36,801 bases of DNA from Candidatus Endomicrobium embiratermitis. Its GTDB lineage: Bacteria > Elusimicrobiota > Endomicrobiia > Endomicrobiales > Endomicrobiaceae. The translations under genes were made by a program, and so were the position numbers. The stretch's first letter is position 1. Each line of letters starts with the position of its first letter. The stretch covers positions 1 to 36,801 of the forward strand of contig WQYI01000015.1 of NCBI GenBank assembly GCA_009781315.1, in the 5' to 3' direction. The notes under the pieces were generated by a model, which ran no database searches, was not told where the DNA came from, and was given only the letters and a program-made list of their open reading frames with translations. Positions 8,602-16,259 of this stretch are shown in pieces.

Positions 8602-10755
8602 TTGGATAACAATCGCGAATACATAACCATCTCAAAAGACGAATACAACGAGCTGCTGCAAAAGATAAAAAATGCCGAAATTGAAAAAAACAAATCCGCG
8701 CGCGAATTCAGAACTATTATAAAGCGTAATGAGATTGACAAGCTAAACATTGAAACGCAAATCGGGATTAACAGAATAGTAACGGATGAAAAGCTAAAGC
8801 AGGAAATGTATGTCCGTCTGCTTTTGGAATCATACCCGAATCCCATGTTTATATTTGACGAAAATACAAAGTTTCTGCTAGGAACAAAATCAACCGCAGA
8901 ATTAATAGGCATCGATGATATTTCTATTTTACAAGGAAGAGAGCTCAACGGTATTATCGAAAGATACCGCCCGCCCGTATTTACTGAAGAAATAACCGCA
9001 TTAATTAAGACTATTATTTCCGGCCGCGGTCATGCAATCGCAGTGAAAAATCTTGAAATTTCAACCGAAGGCAAAAGATACGAGGTCACCGTCCTGCCGT
9101 TTCACAAAGAAAACGGAAATTTTGCCGGCATCCTTGTAATCATGCACGACATAACAGAGATAGCGAAGTCAAAAGAAATCGCGGAACAGGCAAGCAGCGC
9201 AAAAGGAGAATTTCTTTCCCGCATGAGCCACGAAATACGTACTCCGTTAAACGCCATCATCGGCATGATAAGTATCGGAATTGCAGCGAAAGATGCCGAC
9301 AAAAAAAATTATTGTTTCATAAAAGCGGACAGCGCGTCCAAGTACTTGCTCGGACTTATAAACGACATCCTTGACATGTCCAAGATCGAAGCTAACAAGT
9401 TTGAGTTGTCTTACAAAGAATTTAATTTTGAACAAGCGTTAAAGAATGTAACTAACATGGCAAATGTCCGCGCCGAAGAAAAACATCAGAATTTTATAGT
9501 TAATCTCAGCGAGAGCATTCCCGCAAACATATTGGGCGACGAATTGAGATTATCACAGATAATTACAAACCTTCTGACAAACGCGATAAAATTTACGCCG
9601 GCAAAAGGCACGATTATATTAAATGTTGAAAATATTGAAGAAATAAACGACGACATTATTCTTAAAATTGAAGTCTCGGACACAGGCATCGGCATTTCAA
9701 AAGAACAGCAGGAAAAGCTTTTTAAGTCTTTCAACCAGGCCGATTCAAGCATTTCCCAGAAATTCGGAGGAACCGGACTCGGCCTTGCCATTTCCAAACG
9801 AGTAGTAGAGTTAATGGGCGGCAAAATATGGATTGAGTCGGAACTCGGTAAAGGCGCAAAATTTATATTTACGATAAAAGTGAAAAAAGCCAAAGGGAAA
9901 AGCTATACAAAACTGTTTGAAAAAATAAACAGAGATAAAATACGCATCCTCGCGGTAGACGATTCGGAAGATATCAGGAATTATTTTACGCATATTATGG
10001 GAACGTTCAGGCTGTCATGCGACGTGGCGGCCGGCGGACTGCAGGCTATCGATATGATTAAAAACGCCGCGGACAAACCGTACAACATATTTTTTGTCGA
10101 CTGGCAAATGCCGGATATGAACGGAATCGAACTTACAAAAAAAATAAATGAACTCTGCAACGAAAACTCGATTGTAATTATTATTTCGGCGCACGACTGG
10201 AATACCATTGAAAAAGAGGCCATCGAGGCCGGCGTCAAACATTTTATATCAAAGCCTTTGTTCCCTTCGACGCTGATCAATGCCATCAACATTTGCATGG
10301 AAACGGAAATAACTGAATCCGCATACGGCGCGCAACGCGAGGATACGGCCAAGCGCAGCTACGATTTCAGCAATCGCACATTACTGATCGCGGAGGATGT
10401 TGAAATAAACAGGGAAATCTTGTCGGAAATTCTAAAAGAAACCGGCATTTCTATCGACTATGCGGAAAATGGAAAAACAGCGGTTTCCATGTTCGGCGAG
10501 AATCCCGAAAAATATGATCTTATTTTAATGGACATCAATATGCCTGAGATGGACGGCTATGAAGCGACGCAGAAAATACGTTCCCTTGATTTTAAAAAAG
10601 CGAAAGACATTCCTATAATTGCGATGACGGCAAATGTCTTTAAAGAAGATATTGAAAAATGCCTGGCGGCCGGAATGAACGACCATACGGGAAAGCCGAT
10701 TGACGCGAACGCTTTGTTCGAACTATTGAATAAATACTTATTAACTTTGTGCTGA
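8602..10755 (+). CDS. Hybrid sensor histidine kinase with PAS and two receiver domains
   Basis: 717 residues, no membrane segments. Order: coiled coil (about 10-70), PAS-like domain (about 70-190), HisKA with phospho-acceptor His210 in SHEIRTPLN, HATPase_c with N box NLLTNAIKFT (323-332), G1 DTGIGI (360-365) and G2 GGTGLGLAI (389-397). Receiver 1 (about 447-570) has Asp500 in FVDWQMPDM and Lys551; receiver 2 (about 592-715) has Asp644 in LMDINMPEMDG, Thr677 and Lys698. No HPt domain or output domain is present, so a separate phosphotransfer protein is expected, or the receivers work by interaction. The start is TTG, chosen because GGAGG lies 7 nt upstream and the next ATG is at codon 69. The gap to the FIST gene is 35 nt; the kinase is soluble and likely takes its input from the FIST proteins. 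Confidence 0.92.
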   Translation: MDNNREYITISKDEYNELLQKIKNAEIEKNKSAREFRTIIKRNEIDKLNIETQIGINRIVTDEKLKQEMYVRLLLESYPNPMFIFDENTKFLLGTKSTAELIGIDDISILQGRELNGIIERYRPPVFTEEITALIKTIISGRGHAIAVKNLEISTEGKRYEVTVLPFHKENGNFAGILVIMHDITEIAKSKEIAEQASSAKGEFLSRMSHEIRTPLNAIIGMISIGIAAKDADKKNYCFIKADSASKYLLGLINDILDMSKIEANKFELSYKEFNFEQALKNVTNMANVRAEEKHQNFIVNLSESIPANILGDELRLSQIITNLLTNAIKFTPAKGTIILNVENIEEINDDIILKIEVSDTGIGISKEQQEKLFKSFNQADSSISQKFGGTGLGLAISKRVVELMGGKIWIESELGKGAKFIFTIKVKKAKGKSYTKLFEKINRDKIRILAVDDSEDIRNYFTHIMGTFRLSCDVAAGGLQAIDMIKNAADKPYNIFFVDWQMPDMNGIELTKKINELCNENSIVIIISAHDWNTIEKEAIEAGVKHFISKPLFPSTLINAINICMETEITESAYGAQREDTAKRSYDFSNRTLLIAEDVEINREILSEILKETGISIDYAENGKTAVSMFGENPEKYDLILMDINMPEMDGYEATQKIRSLDFKKAKDIPIIAMTANVFKEDIEKCLAAGMNDHTGKPIDANALFELLNKYLLTLC

Positions 10756-10762
10756 CAAACTT

Positions 10763-11851
10763 TTACATAAATTCGGAAATGACCTGATTTGATACATATA
10801 CGCTGTTTTCGGATAATTTGATTTTTCCGTCGTCATTTATAAGAATCTTATCATTCAGGAAACGGTTTAATACCGAAACATTTTTCCAGCCTGTAAACTT
10901 TTCTATATCAACGCCTTCGTTTAGCAGCCTTAAGCCGAGCATTATGGTTTCGGTTTCGTATAATTCGTCGGTTATGTATTCTTTTTCAGCAATAATGCCA
11001 GATTGCGGCTCAAGGCCGCAATGACGACAATATTTTTCAATGTCGGAAATATTTTTATATCTTACGCGGTTATAATAGCCGGACGCGCCGGCGCCTAAAG
11101 CTATGTACTCGCAACTGCGCCAGTAATTGCCGTTATGCAGAGATTCCTTTCCTTTAAACGACCAGTTTGATATTTCATAATGAACATAACCGGATTTTTG
11201 TAAATTTTCCGCGGCTCTCTCGTACATTTCTCTTTGCAAATCGGAATTTGTTTCAACGCCGTTTTTAAAAAAAACCGTATTTTCTTCCACGGTTAAAGGA
11301 TAAAGCGATATGTGTTCGCTTTTTAATTCCAGCATTTCCGATAAATCATCCCGTAAATTGCTTAAATTTTGGTTCGGAAAACCGTATATCAAGTCAATGT
11401 TTATATTCTTAAATCCCTCTTCCCGGGACATAAAAAACGCTTTTTTAAAAGTTTTAAAATCATGGATTCTTCCTAACTGCGCCAAATGATTGTCATCGCA
11501 GGACTGCAAGCCCAGGCTTAATCTGTCGACGCCGTAATCTTTTAGAATTTTTAGTTTATTTTCCGTAAGGGATTCGGGATTGGCTTCAAAAGTAAATTCT
11601 TTTAAATATGACAAATTAAAATTTGAAGATATTCCTGAAAGAAGAATTTTAATCTGCTCTTCATTCAATACGGAAGGAGTTCCGCCGCCTATATATACGG
11701 TATCGGGTTTTACGTTTTTATACGACGAGGAATGTTTTACGACGGATTTGATATATTTGTCGGCCAATTCTTCTTTATAGTTTACCGAAAAAAAATCACA
11801 GTAAAAACATTTTTGTCTGCAAAATGGTATATGAATATATAAACCAAGCAT
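10763..11851 (-). CDS. hemW: HemW-type radical SAM haem chaperone (formerly annotated as HemN-like)
   Basis: 362 residues. The radical SAM cluster motif is C11-x3-C15-x2-C18 followed by DF, the CxxxCxxCxF form of HemW, not the CxC of true HemN coproporphyrinogen dehydrogenase. YIGGGTPS (53-60), FEANPES (88-94), LGLQS (113-117) and NIDLIYGFP (151-159) fit the family. HemW binds haem and is thought to deliver it to respiratory enzymes. Residues 275-285 (CRHCGLEPQSG) are encoded by a REP-like palindrome, apparently an in-frame insertion. The start ATG is at the end of the T tract of the upstream terminator and has no Shine-Dalgarno. The 3' end is 7 bp from the convergent kinase gene. Confidence 0.88.
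   Translation of the reverse strand: MLGLYIHIPFCRQKCFYCDFFSVNYKEELADKYIKSVVKHSSSYKNVKPDTVYIGGGTPSVLNEEQIKILLSGISSNFNLSYLKEFTFEANPESLTENKLKILKDYGVDRLSLGLQSCDDNHLAQLGRIHDFKTFKKAFFMSREEGFKNINIDLIYGFPNQNLSNLRDDLSEMLELKSEHISLYPLTVEENTVFFKNGVETNSDLQREMYERAAENLQKSGYVHYEISNWSFKGKESLHNGNYWRSCEYIALGAGASGYYNRVRYKNISDIEKYCRHCGLEPQSGIIAEKEYITDELYETETIMLGLRLLNEGVDIEKFTGWKNVSVLNRFLNDKILINDDGKIKLSENSVYVSNQVISEFM
10993..11027. repeat. REP-like palindrome inside hemW
   Basis: Perfect 8-bp inverted repeat ATTGCGGC (11002-11009) / GCCGCAAT (11015-11022) around a 5-nt loop. On the minus strand it reads GTCATTGCGGCCTTGAGCC and encodes HCGLEPQS, a peptide often produced when dispersed GTCATTGCGG-type repeats fall in coding sequence. 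Confidence 0.65.
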
Positions 11852-11895
11852 AAAAAATTAAAAATCGCCGGCTATTTCAACAAAGCCGGCGATTT
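11851..11895 (-). terminator. Rho-independent terminator after the SPFH gene
   Basis: Perfect 12-bp stem AAATCGCCGGCT / AGCCGGCGATTT (11862-11873 and 11884-11895) with a 10-nt loop, followed on the minus strand by a T-rich tract. It lies 12 nt after the SPFH stop and ends exactly at the hemW start codon. Confidence 0.8.
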
Positions 11896-11907
11896 AAATT
11901 TATTTTA

Positions 11908-12837
11908 TTATTTCGGCTGAACCATTTTAGCAAGTTTTGCTGGGTCTCTAAAAAGTTCGGCAACGCCGCCTATAGACGCAGTAACGCCCGCCGTTTCTAA
12001 AGGCAGGAAAATTTTTGTAGCCTGACCGTCCGCTACTTTCCCGAGCGCTTCAAGATATTTTATGGCAATAAGGTCGTTTGTGGGGTTGCCTTCATGTATT
12101 GCCTTATAAACAATTTCTACCTGATATTTTTCCGCGTCGGCAACTTTTTTAATGGCTTCGGCTTCGCCGGTAGCTTCCAAAACCTGCTTTTCTTTTGTAG
12201 CTTCCGCTTCCAAAATAACCGCCTGTTTCGCGCCTTCCGCTTTAAGAATAGCCGCTTGCCTTAAACCTTCGGCTTCCAAAATATTGGCTCTTTTTTCACG
12301 TTCCGCTTTCATTTGCTTTGACATCGCGTCCGTAATATCTCTGGGCGGGTCGATTTTCTGAATTTCTACTCTGGTAACTTTAACGCCCCATTTGTCGGTA
12401 GCTTCGTCCATAACCACTCTTAGCTGCGTGTTTATTTTCTCTCTTGACGTAAGAGTGCTGTCAAGTTCCATATCTCCGATAACATTTCTTAAATTTGTCT
12501 GCGCGAGTTTTAACGCGGCAAGCGCAAAATTTTCAATGTTATACACGACTTTTACGGGATCCGTAACCTGAAAATAAATAATCGCGTCCACAACGACAGA
12601 AACGTTATCTTTCGTTATAACGCTCTGGGGAGGAACGTCTATAACGCGTTCCCTCATATCTACTCTTATCACATTTTGAAATATCGGAATAATAACGTTT
12701 GCGCCCGAACTTATTGTCCCTGTATATTTTCCCAAAGTTTCAATAAGACCTTTTTCATACTGGCGGACAATTTTTATCGAATTAGCGATGAAAATTATCG
12801 CAAAAAACACTAACACAGCAATTAATAACCCTGGCAT
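11908..12837 (-). CDS. SPFH/stomatin-family membrane protein (QmcA/paraslipin-like)
   Basis: 309 residues from an ATG with GGGAGG upstream. The frame stays open to 12951, but that part reads through an intergenic repeat and its product lacks family similarity. One N-terminal membrane segment (about 2-20) is followed by the SPFH/band 7 domain (about 22-190, ending in KIDPPRDITDAM). A long Ala/Glu/Lys coiled coil with repeated ILEAEG/ILKAEG-type units covers about 185-250, and a C-terminal tail follows. Stomatin-like proteins oligomerise and organise membrane microdomains or regulate membrane proteases. The upstream NfeD gene is its usual operon partner, which supports the call. Last gene before the terminator at 11862-11895. 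Confidence 0.9.
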   Translation of the reverse strand: MPGLLIAVLVFFAIIFIANSIKIVRQYEKGLIETLGKYTGTISSGANVIIPIFQNVIRVDMRERVIDVPPQSVITKDNVSVVVDAIIYFQVTDPVKVVYNIENFALAALKLAQTNLRNVIGDMELDSTLTSREKINTQLRVVMDEATDKWGVKVTRVEIQKIDPPRDITDAMSKQMKAEREKRANILEAEGLRQAAILKAEGAKQAVILEAEATKEKQVLEATGEAEAIKKVADAEKYQVEIVYKAIHEGNPTNDLIAIKYLEALGKVADGQATKIFLPLETAGVTASIGGVAELFRDPAKLAKMVQPK

Positions 12838-12856
12838 TTTAAGCCTCCCTTTATAA

Positions 12857-12987
12857 CGACAAAGTGAAAAGTGAAGAGTTAAAAATGTAAATTTTGAATT
12901 TCGACAAAGCCTAAATTTAATTAACCCGTTTTCGCTTTGCGAAAACACCATATTTTCACTTTCAACTTTTCAATTTTCTCTTTGTCT
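12857..12987. repeat. Inverted tandem-unit element, copy 1 (GTGAAAA type)
   Basis: Left arm of degenerate heptamers (GTGAAAA, GTGAAGA, GTTAAAA), an internal hairpin TTTTCGC-ttt-GCGAAAA, then a right arm of reverse-complement units (TTTTCAC, TTTCAAC, TTTTCAA) ending CTTTGTC. It fills the SPFH/NfeD gap. About 50 bp of its right half are identical to the copy at 13423-13553. Confidence 0.75.
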
Positions 12988-13407
12988 TTATTTCTTCACT
13001 AACAACTTTGTTCCGCTTACTGAAACTACTTTGACTTTTTCGCCTTCTTTTATTTCTTCATCTGCTCCGGCAAGCCATATTTCGCTTAAAACTTTTACAA
13101 ACCCGTCTTTTTCAGGAGTTATTGTTCCCGTAACAACGGCTTCCATGCCTATTAACGCGTCGACGTTTGATTCAACGGTATTTGTTTTTTTAATCATTTT
13201 TTTAAATATCGGTCTTATCGTATAAATCGACAATATTGATACTATAACAAAAACCGTAACCTGAATCCATATCGAAACCTCGAAATACGCCAAAACAGCG
13301 GCAAAAATCGAACCGACCGCCAAACACGTAAAGAAAAAAACGGAATATGTGACTATTTCAAAAATCACAAGAACAAAAGCCGCCACAATCCAAACTAACC
13401 AAGTCAT
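12988..13407 (-). CDS. Short NfeD-family membrane protein
   Basis: 139 residues from an ATG with GGGAGG upstream. The open frame to 13473 is an artefact of the adjoining repeat. Two to three hydrophobic helices lie in residues 3-67, followed by a soluble C-terminal OB-fold-like domain with GMEAVVTGTI, then GFVKV and EGEKVKVVSV, the NfeD pattern. This short form lacks the ClpP-like protease domain of long NfeD proteins. NfeD and stomatin-family genes are a classic pair, with NfeD as probable membrane partner of the SPFH protein encoded next. The gene is bracketed by two near-identical repeat elements. Confidence 0.88.
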   Translation of the reverse strand: MTWLVWIVAAFVLVIFEIVTYSVFFFTCLAVGSIFAAVLAYFEVSIWIQVTVFVIVSILSIYTIRPIFKKMIKKTNTVESNVDALIGMEAVVTGTITPEKDGFVKVLSEIWLAGADEEIKEGEKVKVVSVSGTKLLVKK

Positions 13408-13422
13408 TTGAACCTCCCATGA

Positions 13423-13553
13423 CGACAAAGTTAAAAGTGGAGAGTGAAAAGTGTAAATTTTGAATTTCGGCAAAGCCGAAATGGAATTAACCGGTTTTCG
13501 CTTTGCGAAAACACCATATTTTCACTTTCAACTTTTCAATTTTCACTTTGCCT
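13423..13553. repeat. Inverted tandem-unit element, copy 2 (GTGAAAA type)
   Basis: Same architecture as 12857-12987, in the same orientation, in the NfeD/LepB gap. It has an extra clean hairpin TTCGGCAAAGCCGAA, the TTTTCGC/GCGAAAA hairpin, and ends TTTGCCTT just after the lepB stop. Confidence 0.75.
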
Positions 13554-14324
13554 TTAAATTATTCGTATCCTTTTTATCGGCCAGTATAAAAACAACGCTT
13601 TGCCTTTAACGTATTTATCCTGCAGCGGTCCCCAGAAACGCGAATCAAAAGAAAAATCCCTGTTATCGCCCAGCATCATATACTGTCCGGCGGGAACTAT
13701 TACGGGACCGAAATTATCCCTTATAAACGTGGCTGGAATAGAAGTAAATTTTCCGGATTCCCATGCTTTTTGGTACTCAGCCTCATTGTCAAACGGATTA
13801 AAACTCTGGAATACCGACGAATCGTCATAGTTCGCGTAAGGTTCGTCAATAGGAATACCGTTAACATATAATTTCTTATCTTTTATTTCAACTTTATCGC
13901 CGCCCACGGCAACGCATCTTTTTATATAATCTTTTTTAATACCGGCTTCCCTTTCGGAAATAGTAAGGGATTCGGGTGGGCATTTAAACACCACTATGTC
14001 TCCGGAAGTTATTTTCCTTAAAGCAAATATTCTTTTTCCGTCGCTAAAAGGAATATGAAATCCGTATATAAATTTATTTACAAAAAGATGATCGCCTTCC
14101 AAAAAAGTATTTCTCATGCTTCCGGAAGGAATTTTAAAAGCCTGTATAAAAAAGAACATCAATATGGAAGCGATTATCAAAGCAGTCCATAAAGTATCGA
14201 CCCACGAATATACGTTTTTAAACAAACTTTGGCTTAACGGCGTTTTAAAGAACTTTCTGATAGAAAGCATAAACATAGCCACGACAAACAAAATACAACC
14301 CGCAATAAACAATTTAATTTCCAT
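13554..14324 (-). CDS. lepB: Signal peptidase I
   Basis: 256 residues with two N-terminal membrane segments (about 3-20 and 43-62). The catalytic Ser69 lies in IPSGSM, and the general-base Lys135 in DYIKR followed by VGGDKV. The box E motif MMLGDNRDFSFDSR is near the C-terminus. It cleaves signal peptides of exported proteins on the outer face of the inner membrane, such as the surface and Sel1 proteins in this window. GGAG lies just upstream of the ATG. It follows lepA, the common lepA-lepB order, but the two are separated by an intergenic repeat. Confidence 0.96.
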   Translation of the reverse strand: MEIKLFIAGCILFVVAMFMLSIRKFFKTPLSQSLFKNVYSWVDTLWTALIIASILMFFFIQAFKIPSGSMRNTFLEGDHLFVNKFIYGFHIPFSDGKRIFALRKITSGDIVVFKCPPESLTISEREAGIKKDYIKRCVAVGGDKVEIKDKKLYVNGIPIDEPYANYDDSSVFQSFNPFDNEAEYQKAWESGKFTSIPATFIRDNFGPVIVPAGQYMMLGDNRDFSFDSRFWGPLQDKYVKGKALFLYWPIKRIRII

Positions 14325-14340
14325 AATATCTCCAAATTTA

Positions 14341-14417
14341 GAAGTTGAGATGATGAGAAGTTGAGAAGCTGAGCAAAAACAACATCATTGCCCAACTTCC
14401 CAACCTCTCAACTTCCC
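14341..14417. repeat. Inverted tandem-unit element (AGAAGTTG type)
   Basis: Left arm of octamers (GAAGTTGA, GATGATGA, GAAGTTGA, GAAGCTGA), a short AT spacer, and a right arm of complements (CCAACTTC, CCAACCTC, TCAACTTC). It sits between lepA and lepB. Confidence 0.7.
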
Positions 14418-14430
14418 ATATTCTGCCTTT

Positions 14431-16218
14431 TTATTCGTCTATTTTAAGCACGGTAACAAACGCTTCCGGCGGAATTTCAACGCGCCCGAACTGGCGCATT
14501 TTCTTTTTCCCTTCTTTTTGTTTTTCGAGGAGTTTGCGTTTTCTGCTTATATCTCCTCCGTAACATTTGGCAATAACGTCTTTGCGCATAGCCGAAATCG
14601 TTTCTCTCGCGATTATTTTATTGTTCACTTTAGCCTGTATGGGAATTTCAAACATATGCCTCGGAATTATTCCCCTCAATTTTTCGGTAAGATAATGAGC
14701 CGCCGTCTGGGCCTTGTCTTTGTGCGTTATAACCGTAAACGCGTCGACAACTTCGGAATTTATCATAATTTCAAGCTTTACCAAATCACCTGTCTGCGGT
14801 TCTATATGCTCGTAATCAAACGAAGCGTAACCTTTTGAAACGGACTTAAGCGCGTCGTAAAAACCTACGATAATTTCCGCGAGCGGCAGATGATATTTGA
14901 GCAAAACTATTTTGACGTTCATATATTTCATGGAAATCTGCGTTCCGCGCCTTTTTTGGCACAAATCCAAAATAGAGCCTATATAGTCAACCGGACAGAT
15001 TATAGTAGCTTCGACGTAAGGTTCCCAAATTTGTTCGATATCGGCGTTATTTGGAAACTTAGCGGGATTATCTACGGTTATAATCTTATTTTTAACTTTA
15101 ACTTTATATACCACGTTCGGGGCCGTGACCAAAAGGCTTAGCCCGAATTCTCTTTCAAGCCTTTCTTTTACGATTTCAAGATGAAGAGAACCTAAAAAAC
15201 CGCACCTGAATCCAAAACCCAAGGCAACCGACGTTTCCGGAAAATAAACGAGAGCCGAATCCGAAAGCCTTAACTTTTCCAGAGCGGTTTTCAAACCGTC
15301 GTATTCCGACGTGCTGTTAGGGTACAGCCCCGCGAAAACAAAAGGATTTATTTCTTTATATCCGGGATGCGGATTTTGCGTCGGGTTTGAACTTTCGGTA
15401 ATAGTGTCGCCGATTTTTATATCGTGTATATCTTTTATTCCCGCCACGACATAACCGACTTCTCCGGATGACAGTTCGTCGGCTTCAATCGGTTTTATTT
15501 TCATATAACCGACTTCCAGCACTTCGTATTCCGCGTCCGAAGCCATAAAACGGACTTTCATTCCCTTGCGTATCTTTCCGTCAAAAACCCTTATTATGAC
15601 TATAACGCCTCTGTAAGAATCGTAAAAAGAATCGAAAATTATTGACGATAAAGGCTTGTCGTTCTTTATTTCTGCAGGAGGAATGTTTGCTATAATGCTG
15701 TCGATTATATCGCCTATTCCTATTCCTTCTTTCGCGCTTGCGAGTATAGGTTCCGCGTCGACTTCAAGCCCTTCTTTCATTTGCTCATAAGCGTTGTCAA
15801 CGTCGGCAGTCGGCAAATCTATTTTGTTTATGACCGGAATTATTTTAAGATTGGCATTTTTTGCGAGCATAGTGTTTGCGAGGGTCTGCGCTTCCACCCC
15901 CTGCGTGGCGTCTATAACCAAAATCGCGCCCTCGCACGCTGCCAAAGCTCTGGAAACTTCGTATGTAAAATCAACGTGCCCCGGAGTGTCTATGAGATTT
16001 AAAATATATTTTTTTCCGTCTTTACCCGTATAGTTCATTCTGACGGCTTTGGCTTTTATGGTTATTCCTCTTTCCCTCTCAAGCTCCATACCGTCGAGAA
16101 TCTGGTTTTTCATTTCCCTGGAGGATATTGTTCCCGTGTATTCAAGGAGCCTGTCCGCCAAAGTGCTTTTTCCGTGGTCTATGTGAGCGATAATGCAAAA
16201 ATTTCTTATATCCGGCAT
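14431..16218 (-). CDS. lepA: Elongation factor 4 (LepA)
   Basis: 595 residues from the ATG at 16218, the start that matches the family (M..IRNFCIIAHIDHGKS) and has AAGGA 10 nt upstream. An in-frame ATG seven codons earlier lacks a ribosome site. GTPase motifs: AHIDHGKS (11-18), RERGITI, DTPGHVDF and NKID; then the EF-G-like domains and the LepA-specific C-terminal domain (KRKLLEKQKEGKKKMR near the end). EF4 is a ribosome-associated GTPase that acts on stalled elongating ribosomes. Length is normal for the family (about 600). Confidence 0.97.
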   Translation of the reverse strand: MPDIRNFCIIAHIDHGKSTLADRLLEYTGTISSREMKNQILDGMELERERGITIKAKAVRMNYTGKDGKKYILNLIDTPGHVDFTYEVSRALAACEGAILVIDATQGVEAQTLANTMLAKNANLKIIPVINKIDLPTADVDNAYEQMKEGLEVDAEPILASAKEGIGIGDIIDSIIANIPPAEIKNDKPLSSIIFDSFYDSYRGVIVIIRVFDGKIRKGMKVRFMASDAEYEVLEVGYMKIKPIEADELSSGEVGYVVAGIKDIHDIKIGDTITESSNPTQNPHPGYKEINPFVFAGLYPNSTSEYDGLKTALEKLRLSDSALVYFPETSVALGFGFRCGFLGSLHLEIVKERLEREFGLSLLVTAPNVVYKVKVKNKIITVDNPAKFPNNADIEQIWEPYVEATIICPVDYIGSILDLCQKRRGTQISMKYMNVKIVLLKYHLPLAEIIVGFYDALKSVSKGYASFDYEHIEPQTGDLVKLEIMINSEVVDAFTVITHKDKAQTAAHYLTEKLRGIIPRHMFEIPIQAKVNNKIIARETISAMRKDVIAKCYGGDISRKRKLLEKQKEGKKKMRQFGRVEIPPEAFVTVLKIDE

Positions 16219-16259
16219 CTGTCTTATATCCTTTATCATTGTCGTTGATTCGTAATTAA

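Noticed and set aside
10763-11851. HemN (oxygen-independent coproporphyrinogen oxidase) identity for the radical SAM gene
   Set aside because: The cluster motif has Phe where HemN has the fourth Cys, as in HemW.
12838-12951. 38-codon N-terminal extension of the SPFH protein
   Set aside because: It reads through an intergenic repeat; the ATG at 12837 has GGGAGG and gives the normal membrane segment at the N-terminus.
13408-13473. 22-codon N-terminal extension of NfeD
   Set aside because: Same cause: repeat sequence. The ATG at 13407 has a strong ribosome site.
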